In this document: positions 1 through 8,217 of the stretch, one piece after another
Layout: each line of letters starts with the position of its first letter
How positions within the stretch are numbered: the first letter of the stretch is position 1
DNA from: CAZLQR01 sp964366455
Lineage (GTDB): Bacteria > Patescibacteriota > Microgenomatia > UBA1406 > GWC2-37-13
Direction of reading: 5' to 3'
DNA length: 54,606 nt
NCBI GenBank assembly: GCA_964366455.1
Contig: CAYISZ010000004.1
Location: 1-54,606, forward strand
The notes under the pieces: generated by a model
Told to the model about the DNA's origin: nothing
The model's input: only the letters and a program-made list of their open reading frames with translations
Databases searched by the model: none
Translations under genes and position numbers: made by a program

Positions 1-372
1 AACGCTGATCTTTTCCATAATTCAGGATTCAATTTGACCCCAGAGGAGTTTGTTGGGCAAAGTAAAAAGTACGAAAATGCCTTGCTCTCAATTGGCAAAA
101 ATGGTGAATTTAAAGACGACGAAGCTGTGGTAGATTTCGTACAGCAATTTATCAGATTGGCAAAGACTAATACAAGGAGGGATTTTATTCTACCGGCGCC
201 ATTAATCGGGTTTATGAACTACTTCGAAGAGCTAAAAAATGTATTAGCGCTACCAAACACTCACCTGATGATTTATAGAACTAGTGACATTACTTTGACG
301 CAGAGACATGTCAATTGGGTTAAGGAGAGTTTTTCAGACGATATTCGCGCAAGAACCTTCTTTGATCTTTAA
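1..372 (+). CDS. Unknown protein, 3' end only
   Basis: The reading frame is open from the first base of the window, so the gene is cut at its 5' end; the TTG at 34 is an internal codon. About 123 residues remain, ending in TAA at 370-372. The fragment is soluble-looking, mixed charged and aromatic, with no membrane segment or motif I recognise. Its stop codon directly abuts the stop codon of the convergent penicillin-binding protein gene (no spacer), typical of the tight packing here. The function is unknown and I assign none. Confidence 0.6.
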   Translation, partial: NADLFHNSGFNLTPEEFVGQSKKYENALLSIGKNGEFKDDEAVVDFVQQFIRLAKTNTRRDFILPAPLIGFMNYFEELKNVLALPNTHLMIYRTSDITLTQRHVNWVKESFSDDIRARTFFDL

Positions 373-2604
373 TTATGGAGCAGGAGTAGGTGAGGGTTGT
401 GGTTGGTCGCCGGCGCAGTCCTGGCAGTATCTTGAGTAGGCGTCAGAAATAATTGTTTTTTCCTTCAGTTCGGTATTTGGGTCGCCTTCTCTCGACAACT
501 TATCGCTATCCTTAGTTACCCACACAAACTCCCTTTTTGTTGTTAAAGCTACCGGCTCAGTTCCTCGAATGAGGTATTCGAATCTTGTCTGACACGATGC
601 ATTACTACCATCTGGTTGGGCAGTAGCCGCTCCTGAGGTCCAGCAGACCTGCCTACCTACGACGTTAGTTGGCTTTCTTGGTGGTAAATCAATTTGGTCT
701 TTAAGAACATAAGACATTACTCCATTCCAGATTGGGGCAGCTCCAGTAACTCCCGAAGTAAGGTAAGGATTCATAGGAGTATTGTCATTATTTCCAACCC
801 AGACAGTTGTCATAAAGTTCGGAGTGTATCCAATGGTCCAGTTGTCTTTTTTATCATCGGTAGTTCCAGTTTTAACTGAGACAGTTCTCTTTGGTATTAC
901 TAACTCCGAGGTAGTACCAAATGCCTGACTTCTAGCAAAGTTGTCCAAAAGTATGTGAGATATGATAAACGCTGTTTCTTGAGAAATTACGCGCTTACCT
1001 GGAATACTAAGCAGCTGAGGGTCGCGAAGTGGTTTGCGAACATCAGCCTTGAAGTTGGGGTCCTTGAATTCGTAAAGAACCTTTTTGTTTCGATCTGTAA
1101 CTTTTAAAATACTACTAAGCTCGCGAGGCTTGCCAAGATTTGCAAAGGCTGAAAATGCCTGAGCCATCTCGGTCATTCGCACCTCACCTCCCCCAAGTGT
1201 TAGAGACAGTCCGTATTTACTTGGATCCTTGAACGAGTTGATTTTAAAAGCAGACGCAGATGCAATAAAGTTATCCACACCGTTTAACGCAAGCATCTTC
1301 ACGGCAGGAATGTTGTAAGAGTTAGCCAACGCCAATCTCAAAGGAACTGCTCCGTGAAAAGATCCGTCATAGTTGACTGGACAGTATGGTTTTTCTGGAG
1401 AAGGGAAGCACGTTCTAACATCTAAGAACATTGAAGCTGCAGTAACTAATTTTCTATCAATTCCAATTGCATAATTGATAGGCTTAATCGAAGAACCTGG
1501 TTGACGAAGCGCGGTTGCAACATTAAAAGCGCCATATCCGGGAGCAAAGTAATCTGCGGATCCAACCATAGACAGTATCTCTCCGGTTGGTGGCCTTGTC
1601 ACCATAATGGCACCATTACCTACGTTGAGACTGGCAAGATCCTTAATTTCTTCTCTTAGAATTTTTTCTGCTTCTTCCTGTATGTCCAAGTCTAATGTCG
1701 TCTGAACAGTGAGGCCACCTTTTTCTACCGTCTCAATTCCGTACTGTTTTTCTAGCTGACTCTTAACGTAGAAAACAAAATGAGGCGCCTTGATACTAGT
1801 GGCTGGAGCCCGAACGCGAACATTTTTCTTTATAGCTGTTTCATATTCCTTGTCAGTGATGTATCGTTGTTCTTTCATCGATTTTAAAACGCTGTCCCGT
1901 CTAGCTTTGGCAAGATCAGGATTAGCGTAAGGGGAGTAAAGTGACGGGGCTTGAGGAAGTCCAGCAAGCAGGGCCGCTTCATCGATTGTTAGTTTGGTCG
2001 CAGATTTGTTGTAGATATTTTTTGAGGCCTCTTCAATTCCATATGCAGAACCACCGTACGGAACTTGGTTCAGATAGAACTCAAGTATCTGATCTTTGGA
2101 GAAAAGCTTTTCTGTCCAGAGCGCCAAAACCACCTCTCTAATTTTTCGTTGGATTGTTCGCTCTGGTGTAAGGAGTGCACTTTTCACAAGTTGTTGGGTG
2201 AGGGTAGATCCTCCCTGAAGTGATTTTGTCAGCACAATGTCCTTTATAGCTCGCACGATACCTCCGAAAACAGAGATGCCGCCATGATTGTAAAAATCTT
2301 TATCCTCGATGGCAATGGAAGCCTGATAAACGTACTTTGGTAATGTAGCCAACTTGACAGGAGTACGTTTTTGATCATGATAAATTTCATACAAACTTCG
2401 TCCCTTACGATCAACGATATGAGTAGCCAGAGGTACAACTTTGTAGTTTGAGAGATTGGTTGGATTGGGGAGATCTTTAAAAATAAAGAAATACGTAAAA
2501 AATACAAAGACTAGTACTACCAGAAGGATTGAAGTTTTTTTCCAACCAATTTTTTTTACGTACTCTCTAGGTTTAGTAGTAACGTTATTTAAAATACTGT
2601 TCAT
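373..2604 (-). CDS. Class A penicillin-binding protein (PBP1A-like)
   Basis: Bifunctional peptidoglycan synthase of 743 residues: a GT51 glycosyltransferase polymerises lipid II and a transpeptidase cross-links it outside the membrane. A basic N-terminus is followed by one membrane anchor (about residues 24-43). GT51 motifs are EDKDFYNHGG (about 100-109, catalytic Glu) and QGGSTLTQQLVK (about 130-141). The transpeptidase triad is SSIK (Ser371/Lys374), SYN (about 429-431) and KTGT (about 578-581). The tail is Pro-rich with several Cys residues. The start codon overlaps the metG stop as ATGA, so the two genes are probably translationally coupled. Class A is certain; the PBP1A subclass is by overall resemblance. 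Confidence 0.95.
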   Translation of the reverse strand: MNSILNNVTTKPREYVKKIGWKKTSILLVVLVFVFFTYFFIFKDLPNPTNLSNYKVVPLATHIVDRKGRSLYEIYHDQKRTPVKLATLPKYVYQASIAIEDKDFYNHGGISVFGGIVRAIKDIVLTKSLQGGSTLTQQLVKSALLTPERTIQRKIREVVLALWTEKLFSKDQILEFYLNQVPYGGSAYGIEEASKNIYNKSATKLTIDEAALLAGLPQAPSLYSPYANPDLAKARRDSVLKSMKEQRYITDKEYETAIKKNVRVRAPATSIKAPHFVFYVKSQLEKQYGIETVEKGGLTVQTTLDLDIQEEAEKILREEIKDLASLNVGNGAIMVTRPPTGEILSMVGSADYFAPGYGAFNVATALRQPGSSIKPINYAIGIDRKLVTAASMFLDVRTCFPSPEKPYCPVNYDGSFHGAVPLRLALANSYNIPAVKMLALNGVDNFIASASAFKINSFKDPSKYGLSLTLGGGEVRMTEMAQAFSAFANLGKPRELSSILKVTDRNKKVLYEFKDPNFKADVRKPLRDPQLLSIPGKRVISQETAFIISHILLDNFARSQAFGTTSELVIPKRTVSVKTGTTDDKKDNWTIGYTPNFMTTVWVGNNDNTPMNPYLTSGVTGAAPIWNGVMSYVLKDQIDLPPRKPTNVVGRQVCWTSGAATAQPDGSNASCQTRFEYLIRGTEPVALTTKREFVWVTKDSDKLSREGDPNTELKEKTIISDAYSRYCQDCAGDQPQPSPTPAP

Positions 2605-4022
2605 AGTCTAGGAAATAAAGTCGCTGGTTTTGTTATCTTTCCACTAACTGATTTTAATACTAATTTTGCTGTCTGTGGTAAGAACGGCTGTAGATCAAAA
2701 GCAATCTGCAGCAATTGAGTAACGGTTTTGAATAAGAATTCCTTTTTTTTCTCACTATCAGTAATCTTCCATGGCTCAGCGATATTTATCTGGGCATTTA
2801 CTTCGTCAATACGCGACCATATAGACTGCAATGCGCGATTAAATTCAAAGGTACTTATAAACTTCGATATTTCAGAGGACATTTTTTCTGGGGTGGTAGT
2901 TGCTAGCTCAAGACTCTCTGCGAGTTTAGTAACTCGCGCAACAAGATTTCCTAGGCCATTTGCAAGGTCGGCGTTATACAGTTCCTTAAATCGATGCTCA
3001 GAAAAATCACCATCGCCAGATGTAGGAATTTCTCGAAGTAAATAATACCGAATAGCATCTGTTCCATATTTTTCAATAAGTGAAAATGGGTCGACAACAT
3101 TTCCCGTTGTCTTAGACATTTTTCCTCCTTCAACCGTTACGTAACCATGAACAAGAATTTGTTTTGGCGTCTCAAGTCCTGCCGAAAGTAAAAACGCAGG
3201 CCAATACACTGCATGAAATCTTGAGATGCCTTTACCAATAACATGTGCGTCTGCTGGCCACCATTTTTTGTATTTGACCTCGTCCCAACCAAAACCAATT
3301 CCGGACTGATAAATGTTAAGAGCATCAAACCAGACATATATCCTCTGACTGTCATCGCCTGGGACAGGAACTCCCCAGTTTTTCGCCCGTTCGTTAGAGC
3401 GTGAGATGCTTATGTCCTGAAGTGGTTGTTTAAGAAATGACAGTACCTCATTCTTGCGGGTTTGAGGAAGAATGGAAAGTTTGTCACTGGAGATTAACTC
3501 GATAAGTCGATCTTGGTACTTGGATAGTTTGAAAAAATAATTTGACTCAGCCACTTCCTCAAGTTTTTTGCCAAGATGTTCATAGCACTCACCGTCTTCG
3601 TTTAGTTCGTCCTTTGTATAAAAAGTTTCACAACCCACACAGTACAAACCTCTATATTCCTTTTTATAAATATCTCCTTTTTTATTACAGAGACCCCAGA
3701 GAGTTTGGCTAGATGTGAAATGATGATCAGTATCGCTACCCTTTTGAAAAACGTCAAACTGAATGTTTAATTTGTCGGCGAGACTTTCAAATAACTTAGC
3801 ATTTTTGTCTACAAATTCCTGTACCGGAGTTCCAGCTTTTTCTGCTGCCTGTACATTTTTCAACGCATTTTCATCGCTCCCACAAAGTAGCAGGGTTTCT
3901 TCCTTAAGTATCTCTTTGTGAAATCTCTTGAGAACATCCGATTGAACAAATTCTAGAGCATGTCCAATATGTGGAGAGGCGTTGACGTATGGAATGGAGT
4001 TGGTGATATAGAATTTTTTCAT
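2601..4022 (-). CDS. metG: Methionyl-tRNA synthetase
   Basis: Class I synthetase that charges tRNA-Met and initiator tRNA. I start it at the ATG at 4022 (473 residues) because the protein then begins MKKFYITNSIPY, the normal MetRS start; ten extra residues upstream look non-coding and lie in the leader. HIGH is at about residues 18-21 and KMSKTTGN at about 290. A CVGC knuckle is followed by CYEH where many MetRS have a second CxxC, so zinc may be held by three Cys and one His. It ends after the anticodon-binding helical domain and lacks the C-terminal EMAP-like dimerisation domain. It overlaps the downstream PBP gene by 4 bp (ATGA). Confidence 0.96.
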   Translation of the reverse strand: MKKFYITNSIPYVNASPHIGHALEFVQSDVLKRFHKEILKEETLLLCGSDENALKNVQAAEKAGTPVQEFVDKNAKLFESLADKLNIQFDVFQKGSDTDHHFTSSQTLWGLCNKKGDIYKKEYRGLYCVGCETFYTKDELNEDGECYEHLGKKLEEVAESNYFFKLSKYQDRLIELISSDKLSILPQTRKNEVLSFLKQPLQDISISRSNERAKNWGVPVPGDDSQRIYVWFDALNIYQSGIGFGWDEVKYKKWWPADAHVIGKGISRFHAVYWPAFLLSAGLETPKQILVHGYVTVEGGKMSKTTGNVVDPFSLIEKYGTDAIRYYLLREIPTSGDGDFSEHRFKELYNADLANGLGNLVARVTKLAESLELATTTPEKMSSEISKFISTFEFNRALQSIWSRIDEVNAQINIAEPWKITDSEKKKEFLFKTVTQLLQIAFDLQPFLPQTAKLVLKSVSGKITKPATLFPRL

Positions 4023-4040
4023 GACCTGGTAGGTAGTGTC

Positions 4041-4046
4041 ATTATA
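4041..4046 (-). promoter_or_regulatory. -10 box for metG
   Basis: A perfect TATAAT on the minus strand (ATTATA on the plus strand) lies 18 bp before the metG ATG at 4022, predicting a leader of about 12 nt. No convincing -35 is seen. A leader this short leaves no room for a T-box or SAM riboswitch. Confidence 0.6.
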
Positions 4047-4117
4047 AAACACCTGAGCAGAATTGTGGTGGATAGGTGTCTTTATATATACATATATGCG
4101 AGGCAGGGGAGTTTATG

Positions 4118-4146
4118 TTGAAATAATCGCAGTTTCCCCGTATAAT
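4118..4146 (+). promoter_or_regulatory. Promoter of rpsO
   Basis: TTGAAA (4118-4123), a 17-bp spacer, then TATAAT (4141-4146): a near-consensus sigma-70-type promoter. Transcription should start near 4153, only about 8 nt before the ATG at 4161, and no Shine-Dalgarno motif fits in between. This also fixes 4161 as the first start codon of rpsO. Confidence 0.75.
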
Positions 4147-4160
4147 GTAGACTAACAAAC

Positions 4161-4595
4161 ATGAAAGAAAAGAAAGTAGCTTCGAAAAAACCCACAGCAG
4201 TGAAGAAGGTAGCAACAAAAAAAGTAGTAGCACCAAAGAAGGAAGTAGTTAAAGCAGTGGCAAAGAGCGTAAAGCCAGTGAAAGCAATGAAGAGCAAAGT
4301 AACTAAGGCAACTGTTGCTATGGATCTCTCAGAAGAAGCAAAAGAAAAACAAAAAGTAATCGAAAAGTACGCTCAGAAAAATGGAGATACAGGATCTCCT
4401 GAGGTGCAGGTAGCTTTACTCTCATACAAAATTGGACGTCTTTCCGAGCATCTTAATCAGAACAAGAAGGACAATCATTCACGAAGAGGTCTATTAAAAG
4501 TCGTTGCAAAAAGAAGAAGAATTCTTAACTATCTTCAAAAACTTAACGAAGAAAGATATAAAGTACTTATTGGCAGTCTTAGTCTGAAGAAGTAA
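4161..4595 (+). CDS. rpsO: Ribosomal protein S15 with Lys/Ala-rich N-terminal extension
   Basis: The C-terminal ~90 residues are ordinary S15 of the 30S subunit: GDTGSPEVQVALL and the helical region through NHSRRGLLKVVAKRRRIL. The usual S15 start aligns near Met54. Ahead of it is a ~53-residue low-complexity, histone H1-like stretch of Lys, Ala and Val (KKVATKKVVAPKK). The promoter just upstream of 4161 and absence of another promoter before Met54 favour the long form. S15 is normally about 89 residues, so at 144 this one is unusual. pnp follows 73 bp later, the classical rpsO-pnp order. Confidence 0.93.
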   Translation: MKEKKVASKKPTAVKKVATKKVVAPKKEVVKAVAKSVKPVKAMKSKVTKATVAMDLSEEAKEKQKVIEKYAQKNGDTGSPEVQVALLSYKIGRLSEHLNQNKKDNHSRRGLLKVVAKRRRILNYLQKLNEERYKVLIGSLSLKK

Positions 4596-4668
4596 AATAA
4601 CCCTTCTAACTCCCAGATAAAATCTGATATACTATAAATAACCCACATATCTCCGAACAAAATATAAT

Positions 4669-6972
4669 ATGAAATTTTTTGAAGACTCAATTGAAGTTGC
4701 TGGACAAAAACTTACCTTACAGTTTGGAAAGTTAGCTCAGGCATCTCACGTTTCGATCTATGCTTCACTAGGTGAGACAGTCGTCTTGACGACCCTTAAT
4801 ATCGGCGAGGTTGCCGATCATATCGACTATCTTCCCCTTCAGGTTGAGTACGTAGAGAAGCTTTATGCAGGCGGAAGAATCAAAGGATCTCGTTGGGTCA
4901 AACGTGAAGGAAAAGGCTCAGATGACGCAGCCCTTATTGGTCGATTAATCGATCGAGGAGCTAGACCACTTTTCCCAAAAGAACTACGTAAGAATATTCA
5001 AATTGTAAATACTCTTCTATCAATTGACGGTGTGAACTCGCCAGAGATTCTTGCAGCTATTGCAACCTCAGCCGCAATTCACATCTCTTCGCTTCCCTGG
5101 AATGGACCACTTTCAACAATAAGAATCGGCTATGTAAAAAATAACGGCGAAAGCTCATTCGTAGTAAATCCTACAGAAGTAGAGCAGCCACTATCTGCAA
5201 TGGATCTTTTAGTTTCCTCAACAAAGGACAAGGTCGTAATGATAGAAACTCAGGCTGAACAGCTTCCTGAGAGCGTCGTAGTTGAAGGAATAAAACTCGC
5301 AAAGACAGAGAACGCTAAGATAATTAAGTTTATTGAAGCAGTTCGAGCGAAAATTGGAATCGAGAAGTTGGCGCTGCCAGAAAGTGGCATAGATGCTAAT
5401 ATCAAAAAAACTGTCTCGACCGAATTCGCCAAACAGCTTGAGGAAGTAAACAATCAAAAAGCGCAGAAAGAGTTTGATAACGGAGAGTTGGTCGGTGGTC
5501 TTCAGAAGGAGATAGTTGAAAAATATCCAGATTTTGATCCTAAAGCTCTGGCAAAAGTAATCGACTACCTACTTAAAGAGCTGATGAGAGAGAAGATTTT
5601 GACCAAAAAAGTAAGAATAGACGGTCGTAAACCAGATGAAATCAGAAAGATATCGGTAGAGACCTCAACTTTACCAAGAACTCATGGTTCCGCAGTGTTT
5701 CAAAGAGGCGATACGCAGGTTCTTTCAATTGTGACCTTGGGTTCACCAAGTCTTGAGCAGTTGGTTGAGAGTCCTGAGGGAGAGTCTTCAAGACATTATA
5801 TGCATCACTACTTCATGCCGCCTTACTCACTAGGGCAGACAGGTAGAATGGGATTCCCATCTAGACGTGAAATTGGTCATGGAGCTTTAGCACAAAAAGC
5901 TATTGAGCCAGTGTTGCCAGACAAGAAAATATTTCCTTATGCTATTCGTGTTGTTTCTGAGGTTCTTGCCTCAAACGGATCAACCTCGATGGCCTCAACC
6001 TGTGGATCTACCTTAGCTCTTATGGATGCTGGTGTGCCTATTAAGGCTCCAGTTTCCGGAATTGCGATGGGCATGGTTTACAAGTCTGACTCAGAGTACG
6101 TTGTGCTGACCGACATCATGGGAATTGAGGACTTTGGTGGAGACATGGACTTTAAGGTAACGGGATCAAAAGATGGTGTCACAGCAATGCAGCTTGATGT
6201 AAAGAGCGACGGTCTAACAGACAAAATGATTGATGAAATTCTTGAGAAGGCATTGACAGCTAGACTTTCAATTTTAGAAAAAATGGTTGCAGTGATCGAA
6301 AAGCCACGTGGAGAGCTATCTGAGTTTGCTCCAAAAGTACGAGTCTTCACACCTCCACAGGAGAAGATTGGTGAGATTATAGGACCAGGAGGAAAGAATA
6401 TTAGAAATCTTATAGCAATGTTTGGAGTGGATATTAATGTCGACAACGCAGGCGTAGTTTCTGTGTCGGGAATAGACAAGGTAAAGGTCGAATCCGCAAT
6501 GTCATACATCGAGAACATGGTGCGTGAAATCCAAGAAGGTGAGCAGTTCGAGGGTGAAGTCAAAAGAATGTTGCCTTTTGGAGCATTCGTCGAGATGTTG
6601 CCAGGTAAAGAAGGAATGGTTCATGTCTCAAAGATGGGTAAAGGATTCGTAAAAGACCCTTCTGAAGTTCTAAATATCGGAGATATGGTTAAGGTTCGTG
6701 TGTATCAGATTGATCAGCAAGGACGTGTAAATCTAGAGTTAGTCTCAGGTGGATCTGGAACCGGTACCTCAACTATGGATACCTCAGGCGGAGATTCACG
6801 CCCACCAAGACGATTTGATCGTGGTGGTTCAAGAGGTGGCGGAGGTCACAGAGGCTCATCTTACGCACGATCTGAAAGTCGTACCTACAACAGACCAACA
6901 GAGCAGCCAAGGGAGAATGCCGATCCTAATGCAGCTCCAGCTACTCGCAAACCTCGCATCGAAATCGAGTAA
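4669..6972 (+). CDS. pnp: Polynucleotide phosphorylase
   Basis: 3'-5' phosphorolytic exoribonuclease of 767 residues, a trimeric RNA-decay enzyme. Order: first RNase PH domain (about 1-220), helical linker, second RNase PH domain (about 310-550) carrying the catalytic region DFGGDMDFKVTG, KH domain (GPGGKNIRNLI, about 565-625), S1 domain (about 630-695), then a ~70-residue Gly/Arg/Ser-rich tail. Such RGG-like tails often bind RNA. A TATACT box near 4629-4634 may give it its own promoter; a TATAAT directly touching the ATG (4663-4668) is too close to drive this start. Downstream of rpsO as in many bacteria. Confidence 0.97.
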   Translation: MKFFEDSIEVAGQKLTLQFGKLAQASHVSIYASLGETVVLTTLNIGEVADHIDYLPLQVEYVEKLYAGGRIKGSRWVKREGKGSDDAALIGRLIDRGARPLFPKELRKNIQIVNTLLSIDGVNSPEILAAIATSAAIHISSLPWNGPLSTIRIGYVKNNGESSFVVNPTEVEQPLSAMDLLVSSTKDKVVMIETQAEQLPESVVVEGIKLAKTENAKIIKFIEAVRAKIGIEKLALPESGIDANIKKTVSTEFAKQLEEVNNQKAQKEFDNGELVGGLQKEIVEKYPDFDPKALAKVIDYLLKELMREKILTKKVRIDGRKPDEIRKISVETSTLPRTHGSAVFQRGDTQVLSIVTLGSPSLEQLVESPEGESSRHYMHHYFMPPYSLGQTGRMGFPSRREIGHGALAQKAIEPVLPDKKIFPYAIRVVSEVLASNGSTSMASTCGSTLALMDAGVPIKAPVSGIAMGMVYKSDSEYVVLTDIMGIEDFGGDMDFKVTGSKDGVTAMQLDVKSDGLTDKMIDEILEKALTARLSILEKMVAVIEKPRGELSEFAPKVRVFTPPQEKIGEIIGPGGKNIRNLIAMFGVDINVDNAGVVSVSGIDKVKVESAMSYIENMVREIQEGEQFEGEVKRMLPFGAFVEMLPGKEGMVHVSKMGKGFVKDPSEVLNIGDMVKVRVYQIDQQGRVNLELVSGGSGTGTSTMDTSGGDSRPPRRFDRGGSRGGGGHRGSSYARSESRTYNRPTEQPRENADPNAAPATRKPRIEIE

Positions 6973-7010
6973 TCTTTCACATTTCTTCACAATATACCTA
7001 TAGTATTTGG

Positions 7011-7016
7011 TATAAT
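7011..7016 (+). promoter_or_regulatory. -10 box of the 7025 gene
   Basis: Perfect TATAAT ending 8 bp before the ATG at 7025; predicted transcription start at about 7023, giving an essentially leaderless message. The -35 region is weak (TTCACA at 6986, 19-bp spacing). Confidence 0.6.
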
Positions 7017-7024
7017 TACTGCTT

Positions 7025-7399
7025 ATGACAGGTAAGGAGCGAAAAGAAGGACAAGGTCCACGATTATTTCAATTAGGAGTTATACCCGCACTGAGAGTTA
7101 TAGCTGATTGGAATACTAAATTAGGCGCAGAGGAAATTTTCCGTCGGAGACCATTCTTGGAGGATTTTAGTGCTAAAAATCCCGTACTTTATCAATTTTA
7201 TACTACACAAACCGAACATCTTCTCAAAAATGATCCAACGCTCGCTCCCATTTGGAGTGAAGCTGCTGAGTTGACCTATGCTGTAATAAATCAAACTTCT
7301 AGAGAAAGAGGTGTATCGATGCCAGCAGCTACACAAGAAGATATTGATCAGGCATTAGCATTTTTGGCTGTAGATCCTGGTTATGAAGAAAAAAAATAA
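7025..7399 (+). CDS. Unknown small protein, probably frameshifted paralog of the next gene
   Basis: Soluble 124-residue protein with no known domain. Its start resembles the downstream gene: both begin with a KER-rich stretch followed by GPRLFQL or NPALFPL, and share EEIFRRRPF or EEIFNRPYV further on. The frame ends at TAA (7397-7399) immediately after a run of eight A (7389-7396). Moving to the -1 frame at that run keeps it open to 7575, so the true product may be about 183 residues. It has its own promoter and sits between pnp and ftsK. Function unknown. Confidence 0.65.
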   Translation: MTGKERKEGQGPRLFQLGVIPALRVIADWNTKLGAEEIFRRRPFLEDFSAKNPVLYQFYTTQTEHLLKNDPTLAPIWSEAAELTYAVINQTSRERGVSMPAATQEDIDQALAFLAVDPGYEEKK

Positions 7400-7575
7400 G
7401 TTATATTTCTTCCTTTGATCCGATAATACAAGATATATTTGGAAAGGTTGAGGTTGATTTTTATATAAGAAATTTAAGAAGTGCTGCGGTCTGGTTTGAG
7501 CAACAAAGAGGATTCACATATGGCTCAATAGCGGCAATATATATTCCATTAAGAATTGCTGAGTCGCGAGGATAA
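7389..7575 (+). pseudogene. -1 frame continuation of the 7025 gene after an A8 run
   Basis: From the A8 run (7389-7396) the -1 frame stays open for about 60 codons to TAA at 7573-7575. It has no ATG, GTG or TTG start of its own near the beginning. It ends IYIPLRIAESR, which matches LYFPFRYADER near the C-terminus of the neighbouring paralog, and its stop lies 4 bp before that gene's ATG (7580), as expected for coupled genes. This is either a frameshift mutation or sequencing error in the homopolymer, or programmed -1 slippage on A AAA AAA. It may be a functional second half rather than a dead gene. Confidence 0.6.
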
Positions 7576-7579
7576 AATC

Positions 7580-8170
7580 ATGCCAGAAAGAAAAGAAAGA
7601 CCAAATCCTGCACTATTCCCATTAAGTGAAGATGCACTAATGATTGCATCCCGCAGCCTCAAAGACGCTTCTATTTGTGAAGATCCACTAAGGATAAAGG
7701 CCCACATTGAGGAGATTTTTAATCGTCCATACGTGGGTGAGATAGCTAATAATTTTTTTCAGCATCGTGTACGTGAGTTGCCAGAGGATGGAGGGGGTCA
7801 AAATTTTTACACACTTGGAGCTTCAATCTCAATCGATGCTATCGGTGTTCAGTCAGAATTAGCCTACTTGCCAGTAACCCCAATCTTGCAAGACGATCTT
7901 ACCGCTTACAAAGCTATCCGTAAAAGGAAAGTTGGGGCACGATGGTTTGAGGCAGACAATGACATCCTCATCTTGTTAGAAAAAAATCTTTCCGACTTTC
8001 TTCGCAATGCAGATAGTTCATACAGCCAAGCTGCAGAAGAAGTTGAGGAGCAAGATAGAGATCGATTAAGTTTAACTCAGAACATCGCGTTTTTACTCGG
8101 GTTATGTGACCTATATTTTCCATTTAGGTACGCAGACGAGCGAACACAAATACTAGAAACTTCTGACTAA
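7580..8170 (+). CDS. Unknown protein, paralog of the upstream gene
   Basis: Soluble 197-residue protein of unknown function. I choose ATG 7580 (MPERKERPNP) rather than TTG 7556, because a GAGGA-like site lies just upstream and it falls 4 bp after the stop of the frameshifted upstream reading frame. It has an acidic middle part (AAEEVEEQDRDR) and a C-terminal hydrophobic segment ending LYFPFRYADER. No enzyme motif or transmembrane segment is clear. Similarity to the upstream product at both ends suggests a tandem duplication. Ends 47 bp before ftsK, which has its own promoter. Confidence 0.7.
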   Translation: MPERKERPNPALFPLSEDALMIASRSLKDASICEDPLRIKAHIEEIFNRPYVGEIANNFFQHRVRELPEDGGGQNFYTLGASISIDAIGVQSELAYLPVTPILQDDLTAYKAIRKRKVGARWFEADNDILILLEKNLSDFLRNADSSYSQAAEEVEEQDRDRLSLTQNIAFLLGLCDLYFPFRYADERTQILETSD

Positions 8171-8178
8171 ACAACGCA

Positions 8179-8208
8179 TTGCACTTTTCGTGACTGACAG
8201 TATACAAT
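8179..8208 (+). promoter_or_regulatory. Probable ftsK promoter
   Basis: TTGCAC (8179-8184) with TATACA (8201-8206, spacing 16) or TACAAT (8203-8208, spacing 18). Transcription would start within a few bases of the ATG at 8218, so the message should be nearly leaderless. Confidence 0.5.
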
Positions 8209-8217
8209 GAATGCTAT

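Noticed and set aside
4023..4052. Longer MetG start at 4052
   Set aside because: It would add ten unrelated residues and start upstream of the predicted -10 box at 4041-4046.
6078..6563. 161-residue minus-strand frame opposite pnp
   Set aside because: Antisense to the conserved PNPase core and KH domain; Ser/Pro/Ile-rich shadow of the coding strand.
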